Positions 45,601 to 56,900 of a stretch of DNA of 64,000 nucleotides are shown piece by piece. The position numbers were made by a program, and so were the translations under genes. Origin of the DNA: Owenia fusiformis (Eukaryota; Annelida; Polychaeta; Sabellida; Oweniidae); NCBI GenBank assembly GCA_903813345.2, contig CAIIXF020000009.1:2358001-2422000 (forward strand), read 5' to 3'. The notes beneath the pieces are model-generated. The model was not told where the DNA came from and did no database searches. It saw nothing but the letters and a program-made list of their open reading frames with translations. Numbering within the stretch: the stretch's first letter is position 1; each line of letters starts with the position of its first letter.

Positions 45601-48600
45601 AGATGGTATTTGACAGCCATTTGGGTATTAAGGGATAATTTTATGTTTGTTAGTTGTGTTGACTTTGGCAGAAGTTATCAAGCAAGCCAAAGAGGTCATT
45701 CACAATGATTTTGAGGCAAAAAACAGGTTTATTATTAATGTACCGTATTATTTTCATGTTTAGTTCCTGGAGACTATGGCAGAAGTTGTCAGACAAGGAA
45801 TAGAAGCAGCAAATAAAGATCTAGAGGCAGAAAACCTAGAAAAACTCGCACAAGAGGTGAGGCCATGACAATTGAATCTTTTATGAGATATTATCCTTGA
45901 ATTTTGATTGTCCAAAAAGAACCAAGAAAAGTGATTAAATGCTGAAGATGAAGCAGTTTTTGTTTTCACATTTTTTCACTGAAAGTTACCAATTCAAAAT
46001 ACATAATGTCATGTCAAGCATAAGGCTAATGCTACCTGGGCACTACAGGGGATGACAAAGGGATCAAAAAATCTTATTCAGGCTGTCAAAATTTGATTTG
46101 TATTGTGTTTGAAACTACTTCCCTGGGGAAGCACCTACTAGCTTCATCATGAAAGAATATGCGTTGTAGACAAAGGGGTCAAAAAACTTGTTTATTATTT
46201 ATTGGCAGTCAAAATTTTATTTGTATTATATTTGACTTTAGGGAGCCTTGAGACAACTACCTGTTGTTGGATCCTTCATGAACTGGTTGTCTCCTCCAGC
46301 CAAAGAACCAACTATAAAAGGACGAACATTCAACTTAGCATCTGGTAAGAAACGAAAATATGATTTATTTAGTGATGTATATAAGGATCTTTAAAATGAA
46401 TATTTCAGTCGTTTGAATTGTAAAAATTAAATTAAATGTCATTTTGAAAATGAGATGTGTAAAATTGTAAAATACTTAAAGGTAATTAAACACAATGAAG
46501 ATTGCTATCTACTTAATTGGAAATTCATACACACTGTTTCCTAAGCAATGTGATTAATAATTGCAAGCACCTCTGTCTGCATATTTAATTCTCATATTCT
46601 ACTAAGTATAGGATAAATCAGTTATTGAATGCTCAATTTTTGATACAGGGTACAATTGGGTCCCTCACCTATGATCTGTACTTTCATTAATTAATAGCAA
46701 TATGAAATGTGTCAAAAATATTATTAGTACAACCAACGGTGACATTGTTATGGCAACTATTGCGACCTATAATCAGCATTAACGTGAATAACAAATTGTT
46801 ATGCTTTGGTAATTGCGAAGGTGGTGAAACGGTTTTGTTTAAAGAGAGCCATGGGGTATAAATAGGAGGCAGACTAATGGAACAGCCAAAATAACTGGCT
46901 TTTTGATATTTCACAAAGCTGGTCAATTTTCTCAACTGTCATATTGATTGAGAAAATGTATTGCTTCCAATTTTGTTATGTGTATCTTTCAATGTTTTGA
47001 TGTTCATATTCTTCAGTTATATTTTAACTTCATTATTTTGCTGGGTTGTGATAAGGCATTTAAAAACAGTAATAACATTTTTCAAATTTAAAAGTCCTCA
47101 AGCTTAGCCAATCAAAATCAAGTATTAAGCAATGTCGCTTGTTAAACTTACTAATCCATGTTAAAGTGTGGATGTAACCTGATATTTTAATAGGAGTTGC
47201 TAGCAACTTTAAAACCGGCCTTTAATTCATTTTTCTAATTCAAAATCTTTCCATTGCTTCAGGTACTGTTGCAAGCACAGAAGAGACATATAAATACCAC
47301 ATGCAGGTGCAAGAATCAAATAGTGAGCCTCAGTCACCAAAGATACAAACGCCCCTGAAAGCAAACCTGAAACCCCCTAAGAAGCGTAGTTTGTCAAGTT
47401 CTTCCACAGTATCAAGTAGTTCTGTAGTTGTCAATGGCATACCAGAGTCAGAGGAGGGTTCAGTTGAACAAAATCAGGTCAGCCAGGATAAGCAAGTGCT
47501 TGAAAATGATGGCCAGGATGATACTAGCGCGCAAGAAGCAGTTGAACAAACGTAAGTTAACTTGTATATAGGAGGGGTGATTCAAAAGTAATGGACAAAA
47601 TTTTATAGGCACGCTTACCTTTACCAGATTTGAATGAAACTTTGTACAAATAAAGATTAATCAATTATCTATTAGATGTTAAAATTTTATTAACTAAATG
47701 CACATACATTTTGAGATAGAGCACTTCTCTTGGATCATGGTGCATACACCCGGAATCCATTTTTAAGGCTATTTTCATCATAATAACAAATGGATTTTCA
47801 ATGAAAAGTTTGCTGGTGCAATATATTTTGCAATGCAAGATGTATATGAAAAGCATATCGCAGTAAGTTCAATAATAATCCATATCATTCCTTATTATTC
47901 CTGATGATCATCCATTTGAATTATATTCAATCCTCAATGTATTCTCCTCCAAGTTCAATTACTTTCTTCTGTCGGCGCACCCATGCAGCCATGGTGTTCA
48001 GCTGTTTTTGTACAGCCATTTGCAGCTCAGCTAATGTCTGAAAGGATTGTCCCTTTAATGCCATCTTAAGGGTGGGAAAAAGATAGAAATCACAAGGAGC
48101 AGTATCAGGGCTATATGGAGCATGTGGAAGTTGAGGCATGTCCATGAATGCTGCAAGAGTATCCTGAACTAGCTTGGACCTGTGTAGACATTTCTTGGAT
48201 GTGTGTGAGTCTAAGAGTCTGATCTACTTTCTGACTCACTGTGACTCATCATTCTTAGAAATATCATTGTGATGTCATAGCACAATTGGTTGCTGAATTT
48301 AGAACTCAACAGCAAACACATGGGCATGTGAGTCTTGCTTGACAATTGCATTACCATGCTTGTTAGACATATCTTGTGTGGTAATTGAGTCATTAAAACG
48401 AAATCAAGCAAAAATGACAAAAACATTCAATTATCATTAAAAAACCAATTCCATCCATGCTTACCCTTGTTACCATGGTTACGCATAGCTGAAACAATTT
48501 CAAATGCATTTAAATGAGAATTCGACACAAAGTAGAGAATTGATTGATCTATTCACTGTGAAAAAAATTAGACTGATTGGGTGAAATTTAGTATGCCTAT

Positions 48601-48813
48601 AAAATTTTGTCCATTACTTTTGAATCACCCCTCGTATAATGGAAAAACAGGTATTTTTAGTCATGAATGATCTCCATTAATTGTTAAATTTTGAGTCATT
48701 CTTAAAATTATTTTATACATTAAAACAAGAACCGAGACAAAATTACATGATTGATTGGACATCTTGAATTATTTTTGCATTTTTGATTTTTCAGGACAGA
48801 AGATCTGAAATAG
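24615..48813 (+). CDS. PDXDC1: PDXDC1 orthologue (pyridoxal-dependent decarboxylase domain-containing protein 1)
   Basis: I reconstruct 24 coding exons in phase, 866 residues: 24615-24797, 29096-29172, 31172-31246, 34243-34338, 35309-35464, 35930-36119, 36381-36449, 37718-37796, 38243-38327, 38606-38726, 39084-39239, 39454-39504, 40416-40487, 42465-42528, 42766-42869, 43156-43261, 43516-43574, 43942-44054, 44569-44690, 45204-45322, 45764-45856, 46242-46344, 47263-47551, 48795-48813. The start is the first in-frame ATG, in AAAGATGG. Residues about 130-480 resemble group II decarboxylases, but the cofactor-aspartate position reads H-V-E336 and the Asn-Pro-His-Lys position reads N364-L-G-S367, so the usual PLP lysine is absent. 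The later P-V-V-G-S-F-M-N-W-L-S-P-P block (about 737-749) and Ser-rich tail are typical of PDXDC1, whose biochemical role is unsettled. Exons 4, 7 and 18 are each followed by tandem arrays copying their donors; the exon 10 donor (GTATCC) is weak. Confidence 0.94.
25230..25747. mobile_element. Foldback element in PDXDC1 intron 1
   Basis: Arms of about 171-174 bp (25230-25400 and 25574-25747) are inverted and about 85-90 percent alike by eye. Shared blocks include GTGCCAGGA, TAGTCCTGAGAACGTCT, CCTGTACAATTACAACATG and AATTATCTGGGTTTATC. The loop is about 170 bp. No coding content. The transcript would form a long hairpin. Confidence 0.8.
25748..28140. other. PDXDC1 intron 1, no feature recognised
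   Basis: AT-rich intron sequence. A 66-codon frame at 26190-26390 has no recognisable domain. Confidence 0.4.
28163..28330. repeat. Imperfect direct duplication in PDXDC1 intron 1
   Basis: Two related copies, at about 28163 and 28258, share GAACTCATGA and TTTTTTGAGGGAGATATTAAA. The spacing is about 100 bp. Confidence 0.55.
28976..29045. repeat. Three 22-bp tandem units just upstream of PDXDC1 exon 2
   Basis: ATTTGACCTATTTGTAGGAA is repeated three times at 22-bp spacing. The array ends about 50 bp before the exon 2 acceptor, in the region where the branch point should lie. Confidence 0.85.
29795..29894. repeat. 100-bp hairpin in PDXDC1 intron 2
   Basis: TGATATGATTTTTATCCACG pairs with the reverse complement ending at 29894, continuing through GGATATGATATCTGCAC. 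The stem is about 40 bp with a GAGCGAGCATAGCGAGAGA-like loop. Likely a small foldback element. Confidence 0.6.
31815..31903. repeat. Three exact 30-bp tandem units in PDXDC1 intron 3
   Basis: GTCTGAATTTAACAATGATA with ten further bases is repeated at 31815, 31845 and 31875. Confidence 0.9.
33012..33211. mobile_element. MITE with CAGGCCYGTAGCCAGG ends, copy 2
   Basis: The left end is CAGGCCTGTAGCCAGG followed by a long G run. The right end is CCTGGCTACGGGCCTG. The interior matches the 24030-24225 copy in reverse. It lies in PDXDC1 intron 3. Confidence 0.75.
33402..33473. mobile_element. Very short TIR element in PDXDC1 intron 3
   Basis: GGTTGTCCATAAA at the left is matched by TTTATGGACACCC at the right, 72 bp apart. 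It could be a much-deleted mariner-type element. Confidence 0.4.
34337..34462. repeat. Donor array: three 42-bp units starting at the exon 4 / intron 4 boundary of PDXDC1
   Basis: Units start at 34337, 34379 and 34421 with ATGTATGTATAATTATG. The first unit contains the true donor (exon ends AT before GTATGT). Units 2 and 3 reproduce AT|GTATGTATAA exactly. Using a later donor would insert 42 or 84 bp; both keep frame, but stop codons in the insert would need checking. Confidence 0.9.
36381..37190. repeat. Exon 7 array: six 134-bp units copying exon 7 and its donor
   Basis: Units begin at 36381, 36515, 36649, 36783, 36917 and 37051, each holding the 69-bp exon 7 sequence, the donor ATG|GTAAGG and about 65 bp of intron. 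Only the first has a real acceptor (CCTGTTTCAG); later copies are preceded by CAAAACAACA. The exon frame stays open in all copies (variants Thr-Cys/Thr-Arg, Pro/Leu). The last unit has a T-rich insertion. Each copy has an internal CTTCCAG that could act as a cryptic acceptor. Confidence 0.93.
40850..41210. mobile_element. hAT-type MITE, 361 bp, with perfect 8-bp duplication
   Basis: The ends are TAGAGGTGTCAC and GTGACATCTCTA. The flanks CTTATTAA at 40842-40849 and 41211-41218 are identical, as expected for hAT insertion. The interior repeats GTTCCGA-type motifs. It lies in PDXDC1 intron 13. Confidence 0.88.
41645..41712 (+). mobile_element. tRNA-like SINE head in PDXDC1 intron 13
   Basis: A-box TGTGGTCTAGGGG and B-box GGTTCGACTCC lie at tRNA-like spacing. 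The T stem would be CATGG/CCCGG, which does not pair well, so this is a pseudo-tRNA or SINE promoter rather than a working tRNA. Confidence 0.55.
43999..44407. repeat. Donor array: four 105-bp units copying the end of PDXDC1 exon 18 and its donor
   Basis: AGATAATCTAATACTTATTG starts at 44001, 44106, 44211 and 44316. Each unit holds the last 54 bp of exon 18, the donor GCA|GTAAGT and about 50 bp of intron. The copies are essentially identical, which suggests recent expansion. None of copies 2-4 has a strong acceptor of its own. Confidence 0.93.
44925..45105. repeat. Minisatellite of six 30-bp units in PDXDC1 intron 19
   Basis: GTCAATCCACCAGAAGTAAA with GAACAGTAAT is repeated at 30-bp spacing from 44941 to 45091. 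It lies about 100 bp before the exon 20 acceptor. Repeats are contiguous with no spacers. Confidence 0.92.
47571..48634 (-). mobile_element. mariner-family element, internally decayed, in the last PDXDC1 intron
   Basis: The TIRs are GAGGGGTGATTCAAAAGTAA, continuing TGGACAAAATTTTATA, at both ends in inverted orientation, with TA at 47569-47570 and 48635-48636. TIRs, TA flanks and the transposase remnant inside all fit Tc1/mariner. The element is 1064 bp but most of the transposase is missing. Confidence 0.88.
47927..48145 (-). pseudogene. mariner transposase C-terminal remnant
   Basis: A 72-codon frame contains H-A-P-Y-S-P-D-T-A-P-C-D-F-Y-L-F-P, the signature around the last catalytic aspartate of mariner transposases. 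The C-terminal tail follows. The N-terminal DNA-binding and first catalytic parts are absent, so it cannot encode a working enzyme. Confidence 0.85.
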
Positions 48814-51800
48814 AGGGCAGCACCACGTTGTGTCATATATAAAAGAAATACATGTATAAACAGAGATTCCATGGAAACTTTGTCGACCAAATATGGATGT
48901 ATGTATCCATGTTGTCCCATGGAGCTAGGCATTTGAATTCTGCACAGCTAAGTGAAAACAACAAAAGTAGTATTCTGTTCATCTGCTTAAAGGTGTTCAC
49001 CTGTTTTGAGGTTTTCATCTATGACTAAGTAATATGTGACTACATGTTCACAAATTGTAGGTACGATAATGTTGTACATGGTAATTAAGTGGGATATTGT
49101 GCATGCATGTAAATAGGAGCAAAACCAGTACCATAACTCTTCTAATGGTAGTTTAAGTAACAGTTTTTTCCTGGAGGAAAATTAACAAGTGGGATGCATA
49201 ATTCATATCTGTGGAGGTGTTATGTGTAGGAGCTGTGACGTATCACAATGTTGCAAGACCAAAAATAGTATTTTCAGGACAACATGGGTGGAGACTAGGA
49301 TATCACTCTTGTTGAATAATCAAAATACTGCTGCGAGGACAACACTGTATTAATTGAGAAAAATAGGATAAAACCATTGCTGAAAAAAAGAAACCTGAAT
49401 CAGCTGAACTAATAATATATATGATAATGGGAGATTTGTGAGCAATACTGGATAGATAGTTAATAGTGTGAGTTAGTAGCACAAAGGGATATGATAATGC
49501 ACAAACTAACATTTAGTATATACATTCAGATATGTTTAACACAAAGATGGTGCAGCAGTATTGAACCAAGCTAAAAGTTCTGACTTACCATCTATAAAAG
49601 TCCTTGTTTATGATGTCACTTAAGCTTCTGCCCTGAGACTTGGAGATAGTTACTTTTCATTAGGGTCAGCTTATTTCTCACCAAATAGCAGACAAGAATG
49701 CAACAACTGGTCTTTATTTCAAGTTGTCTTTTGGGTCTAACTATGTATTATCTCTTTGTCAGGTAATCTGTAGAAAATCCCTAACTTGTGACCTTATGAG
49801 GGTTCCGAATACACAGAAATCTGTTTTCATCATAACTTACGATCGGGTAGCAAGTAATTGTTCATAATAAAATAGACAATGGTTTTCTCAGGATCGTAAG
49901 TTACGATCGTACCAAAACGAACCCCAGAGGATTATAGTGCTGAGTTATATGCTGAGATATATATCAGTTATGGTACAAGGAATCTATTATGAAAACAACT
50001 GAATTAAAAAATACCCAAAAGAAATAACTTTCAATGGTATGACTTTATCATTAGAATTGTAAAAAAACTCGATTTTACAACTGGTTTTATTCTGGCTATT
50101 GCAAAAGACTTCAAACGTTGCACAATTTTGATATTTTGTCATATATAGCAAGGGCGTTACAATACCCGGGAATTTATCGGTTCGTGCAGCACTTGTTTGT
50201 GATAGCGCCCTCTGTAGGTCACTGTGCTTAATAGCCTACAGTAATACGGGGTAGGATATCAGGAATTCGGTCAGTTTCTATCCGTCGATTACGCTATGAA
50301 TTGAAGCAAGTGTGACCACTTTATCCACTTAGACAATTTGATAATTGATTAAATCTTTAAACAAAATCGATAAACACGTTATAAACTTCCTATCTCCTTA
50401 GAAATTAGCATGTATTTATGGATTGTGTTTTCGAACAAGGCTCGACCCAGACCAATAGGGAAATCCTTATGCTAATTAGTATGACGTCATATTTTCCTGG
50501 GGAATCCTAGATTTCAAAGGCTCAGTCTGTTATTGTGTCAAATGTAAACGCTCTTTTGCAGACAGAAAATTGATAAAATATGATATTCAGCAAGAAGTCC
50601 GGTAGAAATACAGAATATTTAAACATCAAAGCTGAAAGTTTAAAGCTAATCTGTCAATTTTCTGTTACTTCTATCAATACATGGATTGTGCAATGGAAAA
50701 GCAATGGCACAATCAAAAATGTGCATATCAATCGTGAATATCTCTCGGTTCAAAGCGGCTTATTTCCTACAGAATCGTGTCAAAATATGTGTCTGAGTAA
50801 CAGTTATACATTATAAGATCGCAAACTCCTACCAATTATCAGCCGAATGGCTCATTTTCAATGAAATGTCCTTAAGACAACAGCCTTGGGTTGCGCCTGA
50901 GACCAAAAACTATTTCAAATAGCCCTCCCCTAAATATATTGGATAATCACATCTATGCGTGCGCGCGCAGATCATCCACTGAACGAAACGCCACTTCCCG
51001 CTGAAATCACCGGGTATTGATCTTTCCCTTGATATATAGTAGTATAGAGTTTTGAAGTTCATTCCTTCAACATTTATTTTCAAAATTCTACATATTTCAT
51101 ATTGTATAGGTATGTAATACAATTGTTTTCATTTAGTTATTGTAAAAGTCTTAAATTATTCCATGCAAATCATTTTTTAATAACCACAAAATACATGATT
51201 GAAAATACAATTTTCATAATTCAAATTGGATGAGTAGTAAATTTGAACATCTGTGATATTGTTTTGTTTATATCTAATATATTAATAGATTATTTAAAAT
51301 GTTGACTGTAAAAGCTTTTATTTATTGTTGTATGTGAAAATACATATTTTTTTAAATCTCAATAATAATGATCATCATTGTACATTTATACAGGGTGACC
51401 CACAAAAATGTAATCTTTTTTATATTAAATAAGATCCCAGTATAAATGAGAAACTTATTTTGAAATAAGAGGGTTGCATTATTTTGGGTCATTCTGTAAA
51501 AAAGAACAGCTGTTGAATTCACTAAAATCGACCATGATCTGATCATACTTTCTACGTCAAAATACAAGTATTTTACACGATGAAGATACATGTATATGAA
51601 TATATCGAAAAGTTGTAATCTCAAACAATTTGTTTATTCTAAAATACACTTATATGTATATTCACTCTCATAAAATACAAATGATCAAATGAAATGTAAC
51701 ATTTTCTCATTCATTTAAAGTGTGTTATGTAGTTCTTTATAGTTCTTTATAGCAGTAAAAATGCAATATGTTTGTTATTAGAGATTGACTTTATGTAGCG

Positions 51801-53940
51801 CTATTACTAAGATTAGGATTTAAGTACCACTAAATATCCTATAGTTGTACATTTGTTGTTGTACATGCATTCCAGTTTTGCATGTATTCTAGTTATCTGC
51901 TATATATTCTATTGACTGTTAAATAGAGATGGTTGTTTGGTTTGTTTCGATAGTTATAACTATAACATTGTCAGGTTAAACAGGCTAATTTCTTTGGCCT
52001 GAGTTTTATTTGTCAATGGATACTAGTACAAGATAGGTCAAAAATCATAGTATTGGTGGATGCTTAATAAACCAGGTGTCGTAACGGAAAAACATTGAGG
52101 GAACCTGTAATCGGCCTTGACCGTCCTCTGTTAAGTTATAACAGTGCATTAAGCTTAACTGGCATTGTTAGTGAGAATATTTTAGTAGATAAAAGATTTG
52201 TTTTGTAACAATTGAACTGGACAACCTTTAGTGTTTTTTTGGTTCGACTTATGCATGTATTTCACGTTTGATGGGCCAACTTTAGCATCTACATGGCGCT
52301 TTAATTGGTACTTTATCTTTAAAATCATTTTTTCAAAACCTCATATTGATTAGTTTCAGTTGTTTGTATGATGCAAACTCTTTGCACAATTTATGTTACT
52401 TAAAGGTATACTGTCTCCATTGAACATTATTTTATAAAATTATGAAAAATTGGGATTTACAACAACAAAAAACTTCAATCCCTCTTTTTGTTACTATAAA
52501 AATAAAAAGGGAGAGATGTTTTCTTAAAATGTCCTTCTTCAATAAAGTAATGTTCAGACATTGTTCCTTTAAGAATATTTAACCTACCTTGTGGTCAGAT
52601 AAATAATGATGAAAGTAGTATTTGATGTAGCAATATCACTCTACTATACCTTGCATTTGGTGTTCATGAGTAACCCATTTGGCTTATTAGTAATGATTAT
52701 GTATTTGTTTTTATTTGTCTGTTCCTTATTAATGGTTTATCGGTTGAATGTTAGATGTTACTAAGGCACTTTCAAAAATATACCAAACAATACAGTTAGA
52801 CAAACAAAGTATCTTATGCATCTCTAGGTGTTAGGTATAGTAGAGTGAATATGATACAAAGGTGATAAACAGACTTGTATAAAGGAGGAAATTGTAAATA
52901 TGTACGTTCTAGCTATATTCTTGGGGACATTATTTTTGGGGGTATATTTTTACACTGTACATTAGGGTCTATTATTATTATATTGGAATACAATCACTTT
53001 AAAATCATTTTTTGTAATTATTTTTATTGATATATGGTTATAAAATCTACTCAGGATTGATGCAAGAGGATGAGACTCCCTCCACTTGATATATTAGAAA
53101 CTCGAGAGACGCCCACTTGAGAAATTAAACATAAGCTTGCACCAACTCAAGACATGACACATATAGGTTTCCATCTAATTGAGATATTCACCATATGCTT
53201 ACACCCACTTGAGATACAGTATTGAGATATTGAAAATACACCTTTACCCATTTGAGTTACTTGTTTTGAAAATAGACATGCCCTCAGTTTAAATATTGAA
53301 AATTGGTGAACACTCTGATTTGTAATATTGTGAGGGTTCTAATGTCTAAGCTTTTTTAGTAAGCAGTAATCCTCTGATCGTGCCATAAACAATCTGATTA
53401 GGTCAACCAAAATCTACTGCCTATTCAGAATTGCAGTAAAAGAACTTTATCACATGGTTACAAGGATATAGATCGAATATCATGTGAAGATATATTTGAT
53501 ATGTGGATCAATTTTACAGTTACATGTACTGTTGTCCGAATGTCTTTGATAGATCATGTCCACCTTTAGCTTGTTCTTTGATATCACATGAACTGTGGAG
53601 AACATTCAAATATGATTTTCCTAGATAATATCTAGCATTTTTATGTCTAACATTTTTATGTGACAATCAAGGCTTTTATTCTGTTTATTCCAGTGTTATC
53701 AGTTGAATTCGTTAATTGCCTCCTCATCGACAGCCATCCAATCACACGTTCTTTTACCGAGTTCTGCTCCTGTGGTTCGACAATCACTAGTATTACACTA
53801 AAGCTTTATTTCATACGTGTTTTCAGCTCCTATATTCGCATCACACTCACATGTTCCCCTCGAGACAATCACACACTGCATGACATTTACCCAAAATTAT
53901 GATTTCAAGTCAATTATTTATGACCACCCTGTATTGTTGA
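48814..53940. other. Space between convergent PDXDC1 and SLCO genes
   Basis: It holds the 3' UTRs of both genes; no further gene is seen. Several AATAAA signals occur (for example 49866-49871, 52066-52071), but none can be assigned. A transposon-end-like CAGGGTGACCCACAAAAATG lies at about 51392 without a partner. A degenerate array of CACTTGAGATAT-like motifs occupies about 53080-53260. Confidence 0.45.
53805..53810 (-). terminator. Candidate polyadenylation signal of the SLCO gene
   Basis: AATAAA on the minus strand, 131 bp after the SLCO stop codon. Position is plausible; the motif alone is weak evidence. Confidence 0.35.
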
Positions 53941-56900
53941 TTAATCTGTGTTTTCAGTTCTGTTTGCATGTTTTAACCATGGGTTCCCCCTACCAGCCAT
54001 CATGTGTTCATCTTTCTCTGTCTGTTGGGGACTCGTTGGTTGAAATTCTGTAGTTCTCAGTTTTATCCAACTCACCAGGAAAAACATCAATGCGATCACC
54101 TGAGTACCTGGAAAAACATGAAAAATATACAAGTGTCCCGAAAGTATGGGACTCCTTATATTAGGCATACATGCGTATACCAATGTCTCCATAGTATGTG
54201 TCATATATCATTTTAAATCTTATCCAAAGTTACACTGATTTGCTAAGTATCATTGTTCAACTCACAAATTGGAAAAGGCATTTCGAAACTTCGTGTTTGG
54301 GCAAATATGTACGGAACGGCCCCCGTTCAAAGCTTGGTGAGTCAAGATGGGTAATTGGGAGTATCCAATGTATTTAATCAGGGGGAGGGGGTGTACCAAT
54401 ATATTACAACGTTTCTGAAGGGGATGTTCCCTCCAAGAACACTACATACCAGCTGTGATGCCATGTAGCTTGAAGCGATAATTCTCATTGTCATACATAA
54501 GACACGCCCCTGGACCGTCGCAGGTGGGCTGGTAGAACAGACACGTGGTTTCTATGACGATACCATACACTATAGGTCCCGGGATCATAGCTGAAAACAT
54601 ATAACAGGCACTCTCAAAAAGTGTTACAAGGCAAATAAGGGGAGAACATACCCAGAATGCATAGATGAACCTGTTATATTGAGAAAGGTTCATTTATGAT
54701 TTCTGGGATATACTCGATCTTAGGCGAGGAAAATATTTTTTATAAGTAATCCAAAAGGACAGTATCGGAAGACTGACTGGGTTCATTTTTGATTTCCTCA
54801 TTCACACTTAAAGGTACCTATAACGAAATGTTCTACAAATGTCGTCCATGTACAATATACGTGTAACTTACCGCCAAAGCTGAGCAAGGCCCCATTAATA
54901 CCAAGGGAAAGGGCCTTTAATTCATCCTCTACACATCTGAAATGGGAAAATCGAGTTTTTAGGCCTTTCTTTCAAAAAATGACGGGATAAACAATTCCTG
55001 AAGAGAAAGTAAGGTAATACCTAGATGTCTAATAGCCGATGACCGAGCGAACGGACTCTCGCCGCCCCCTCACCCATCCAACCGTTTGACCGCTCGCACG
55101 GCAAACACAGTAAAGTGCCCAAGAGTGCAATGAAAATGTACCTTAAAAGGATGCCTATAGCCGGTGATTGCGCAAACGCAGTAAAGAAAGAACATAAGAA
55201 CATGACCACACAGTACACCCAGAACATCCAACAGTCGTTTTCGCAGTAGCCCACTCGAGCAGTTCCTTCTGGTACACACGCACAGTCTGTTAAATTCTAC
55301 GGGCAGAACACACATAAGAAACAATATACATGCTTTTAAATTAGGTAGTATTCTAATGAGGGGGTTGAAGGCGAGTGTAATTCTGTGGACATAAGTTAGT
55401 AGTTATAATAATGAAGCTGTCAAAACTTATTCGAAGCATGATGGTTTTTATGTCACAACCAGGACTTTTTTGTTGACTGCGTTCGGCGGTTGGCGATTAT
55501 TTGGCGGTCGGCGTTCGGCAGTTAGTGTTCGGCGTTTGGCTTCTGTAGTAAATGACAGATGGTGGCATGTTTATGCCACCATCTGGAAGACTGAATCTTA
55601 TATACTGCAACCTGACACAAACGATGTGTTTTTCTTACTGAAACTATTTTTTAAAGTTTTTTAAAGAATATATTAACGTACTCCCAGGCCTCAGAATAAA
55701 ACATTCAAGGCACATACCGCGACATGCTATCGTTCTCAATGCATTCGCAAAGTATATAGAGAAGATTGTAAACGAAGATATGCTAGTCTAGGGCATGTAC
55801 ATGCTGATTCAATCCATGGTTATCAGTATCTGCTTTAGCATGTTAAATTCCATTTTGAACTCCATTCACAAACCTACCTCCGCCCCACCAGCGCCACATC
55901 CTGCGTGACATGCTGAGTAGTAATGCACGTTATCAGCGCCACATACTGGCTCAAAGAGGATGCCACATGAGCAGTTAGCGTTGCATTCGGCTGTCATGTT
56001 AAGATATCTGAAGTCAAACATAAGTAAAATTTGTTTTTCGTATTTGCAGCAGAATTCATAATTCCATAAAATCTTTCATTGTGTTCTGAACGAAACTATT
56101 GAATATTTGTAGACAAATTCAACTATTTTATCGATGGGTGAGGCTTTATGTCAAAACTGGTATCAAACTGCATTATACTATTAATGCATGTACTAGAAGC
56201 TAGAACACTTTCTAGAACAAGAACCTTACCCAATCTTGTCAACGGATCCAGCAATTTGAGGCTGAGGGCATCCAACAAACATTAACCCTATCATGCCTGC
56301 TATGCACAATAAGAGAGACACTAAGATTAACCTCATGGCGCCCAAAGGAGTTAATTTAAACCTAGCTGTGACCCAACCTCCAAAGAAAGTTCCGACTGCA
56401 AGAGCGGTTACCGACACGATTGCTGGAAATGTAGAAATACTGTATAACATGAACGATTAGAAATCTTGGAACAGTTTGAAACATTCTCTAAATAACTACA
56501 TTCACAGATACGATTTCTGGAATTATCAAAATATTCATGGATACGATAAACATTGAACAGTTTGCATAATTGATACGATTAAGTTTGCGCAGTGTTTGAT
56601 CTTAAATACCAATAAGCAGATTTGACTTATTATTGCGCACAAAGACTCTTTTCCAGAGTAAACTCTAGAAATGCACCCTCTTTGACGGGTGAGTGTGGCT
56701 AATTTCATGTCACAAACTTTGTAATTTGCTTCATTGACAATCTCACTGTTCGTTACATTTCACATATCTTACAAAGTTCATGGGGTGACGTTTACTTACC
56801 AGTTGTGACATTCGCCCAGAACGGTACCATGGTAAACTGCGTCTCAATGTACTTAGGGAGGAAGGTGTATCCCCCGGCAACTAGATAGCTGGCGGCGCAA

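Noticed and set aside
55286-55295. Alternative acceptor (AACAG) for the SLCO exon at 55142-55296
   Set aside because: Using CCCGTAG at 55297 keeps phase 0 with the preceding Kazal exon and preserves an N-L-T glycosylation site before the cysteine pair.
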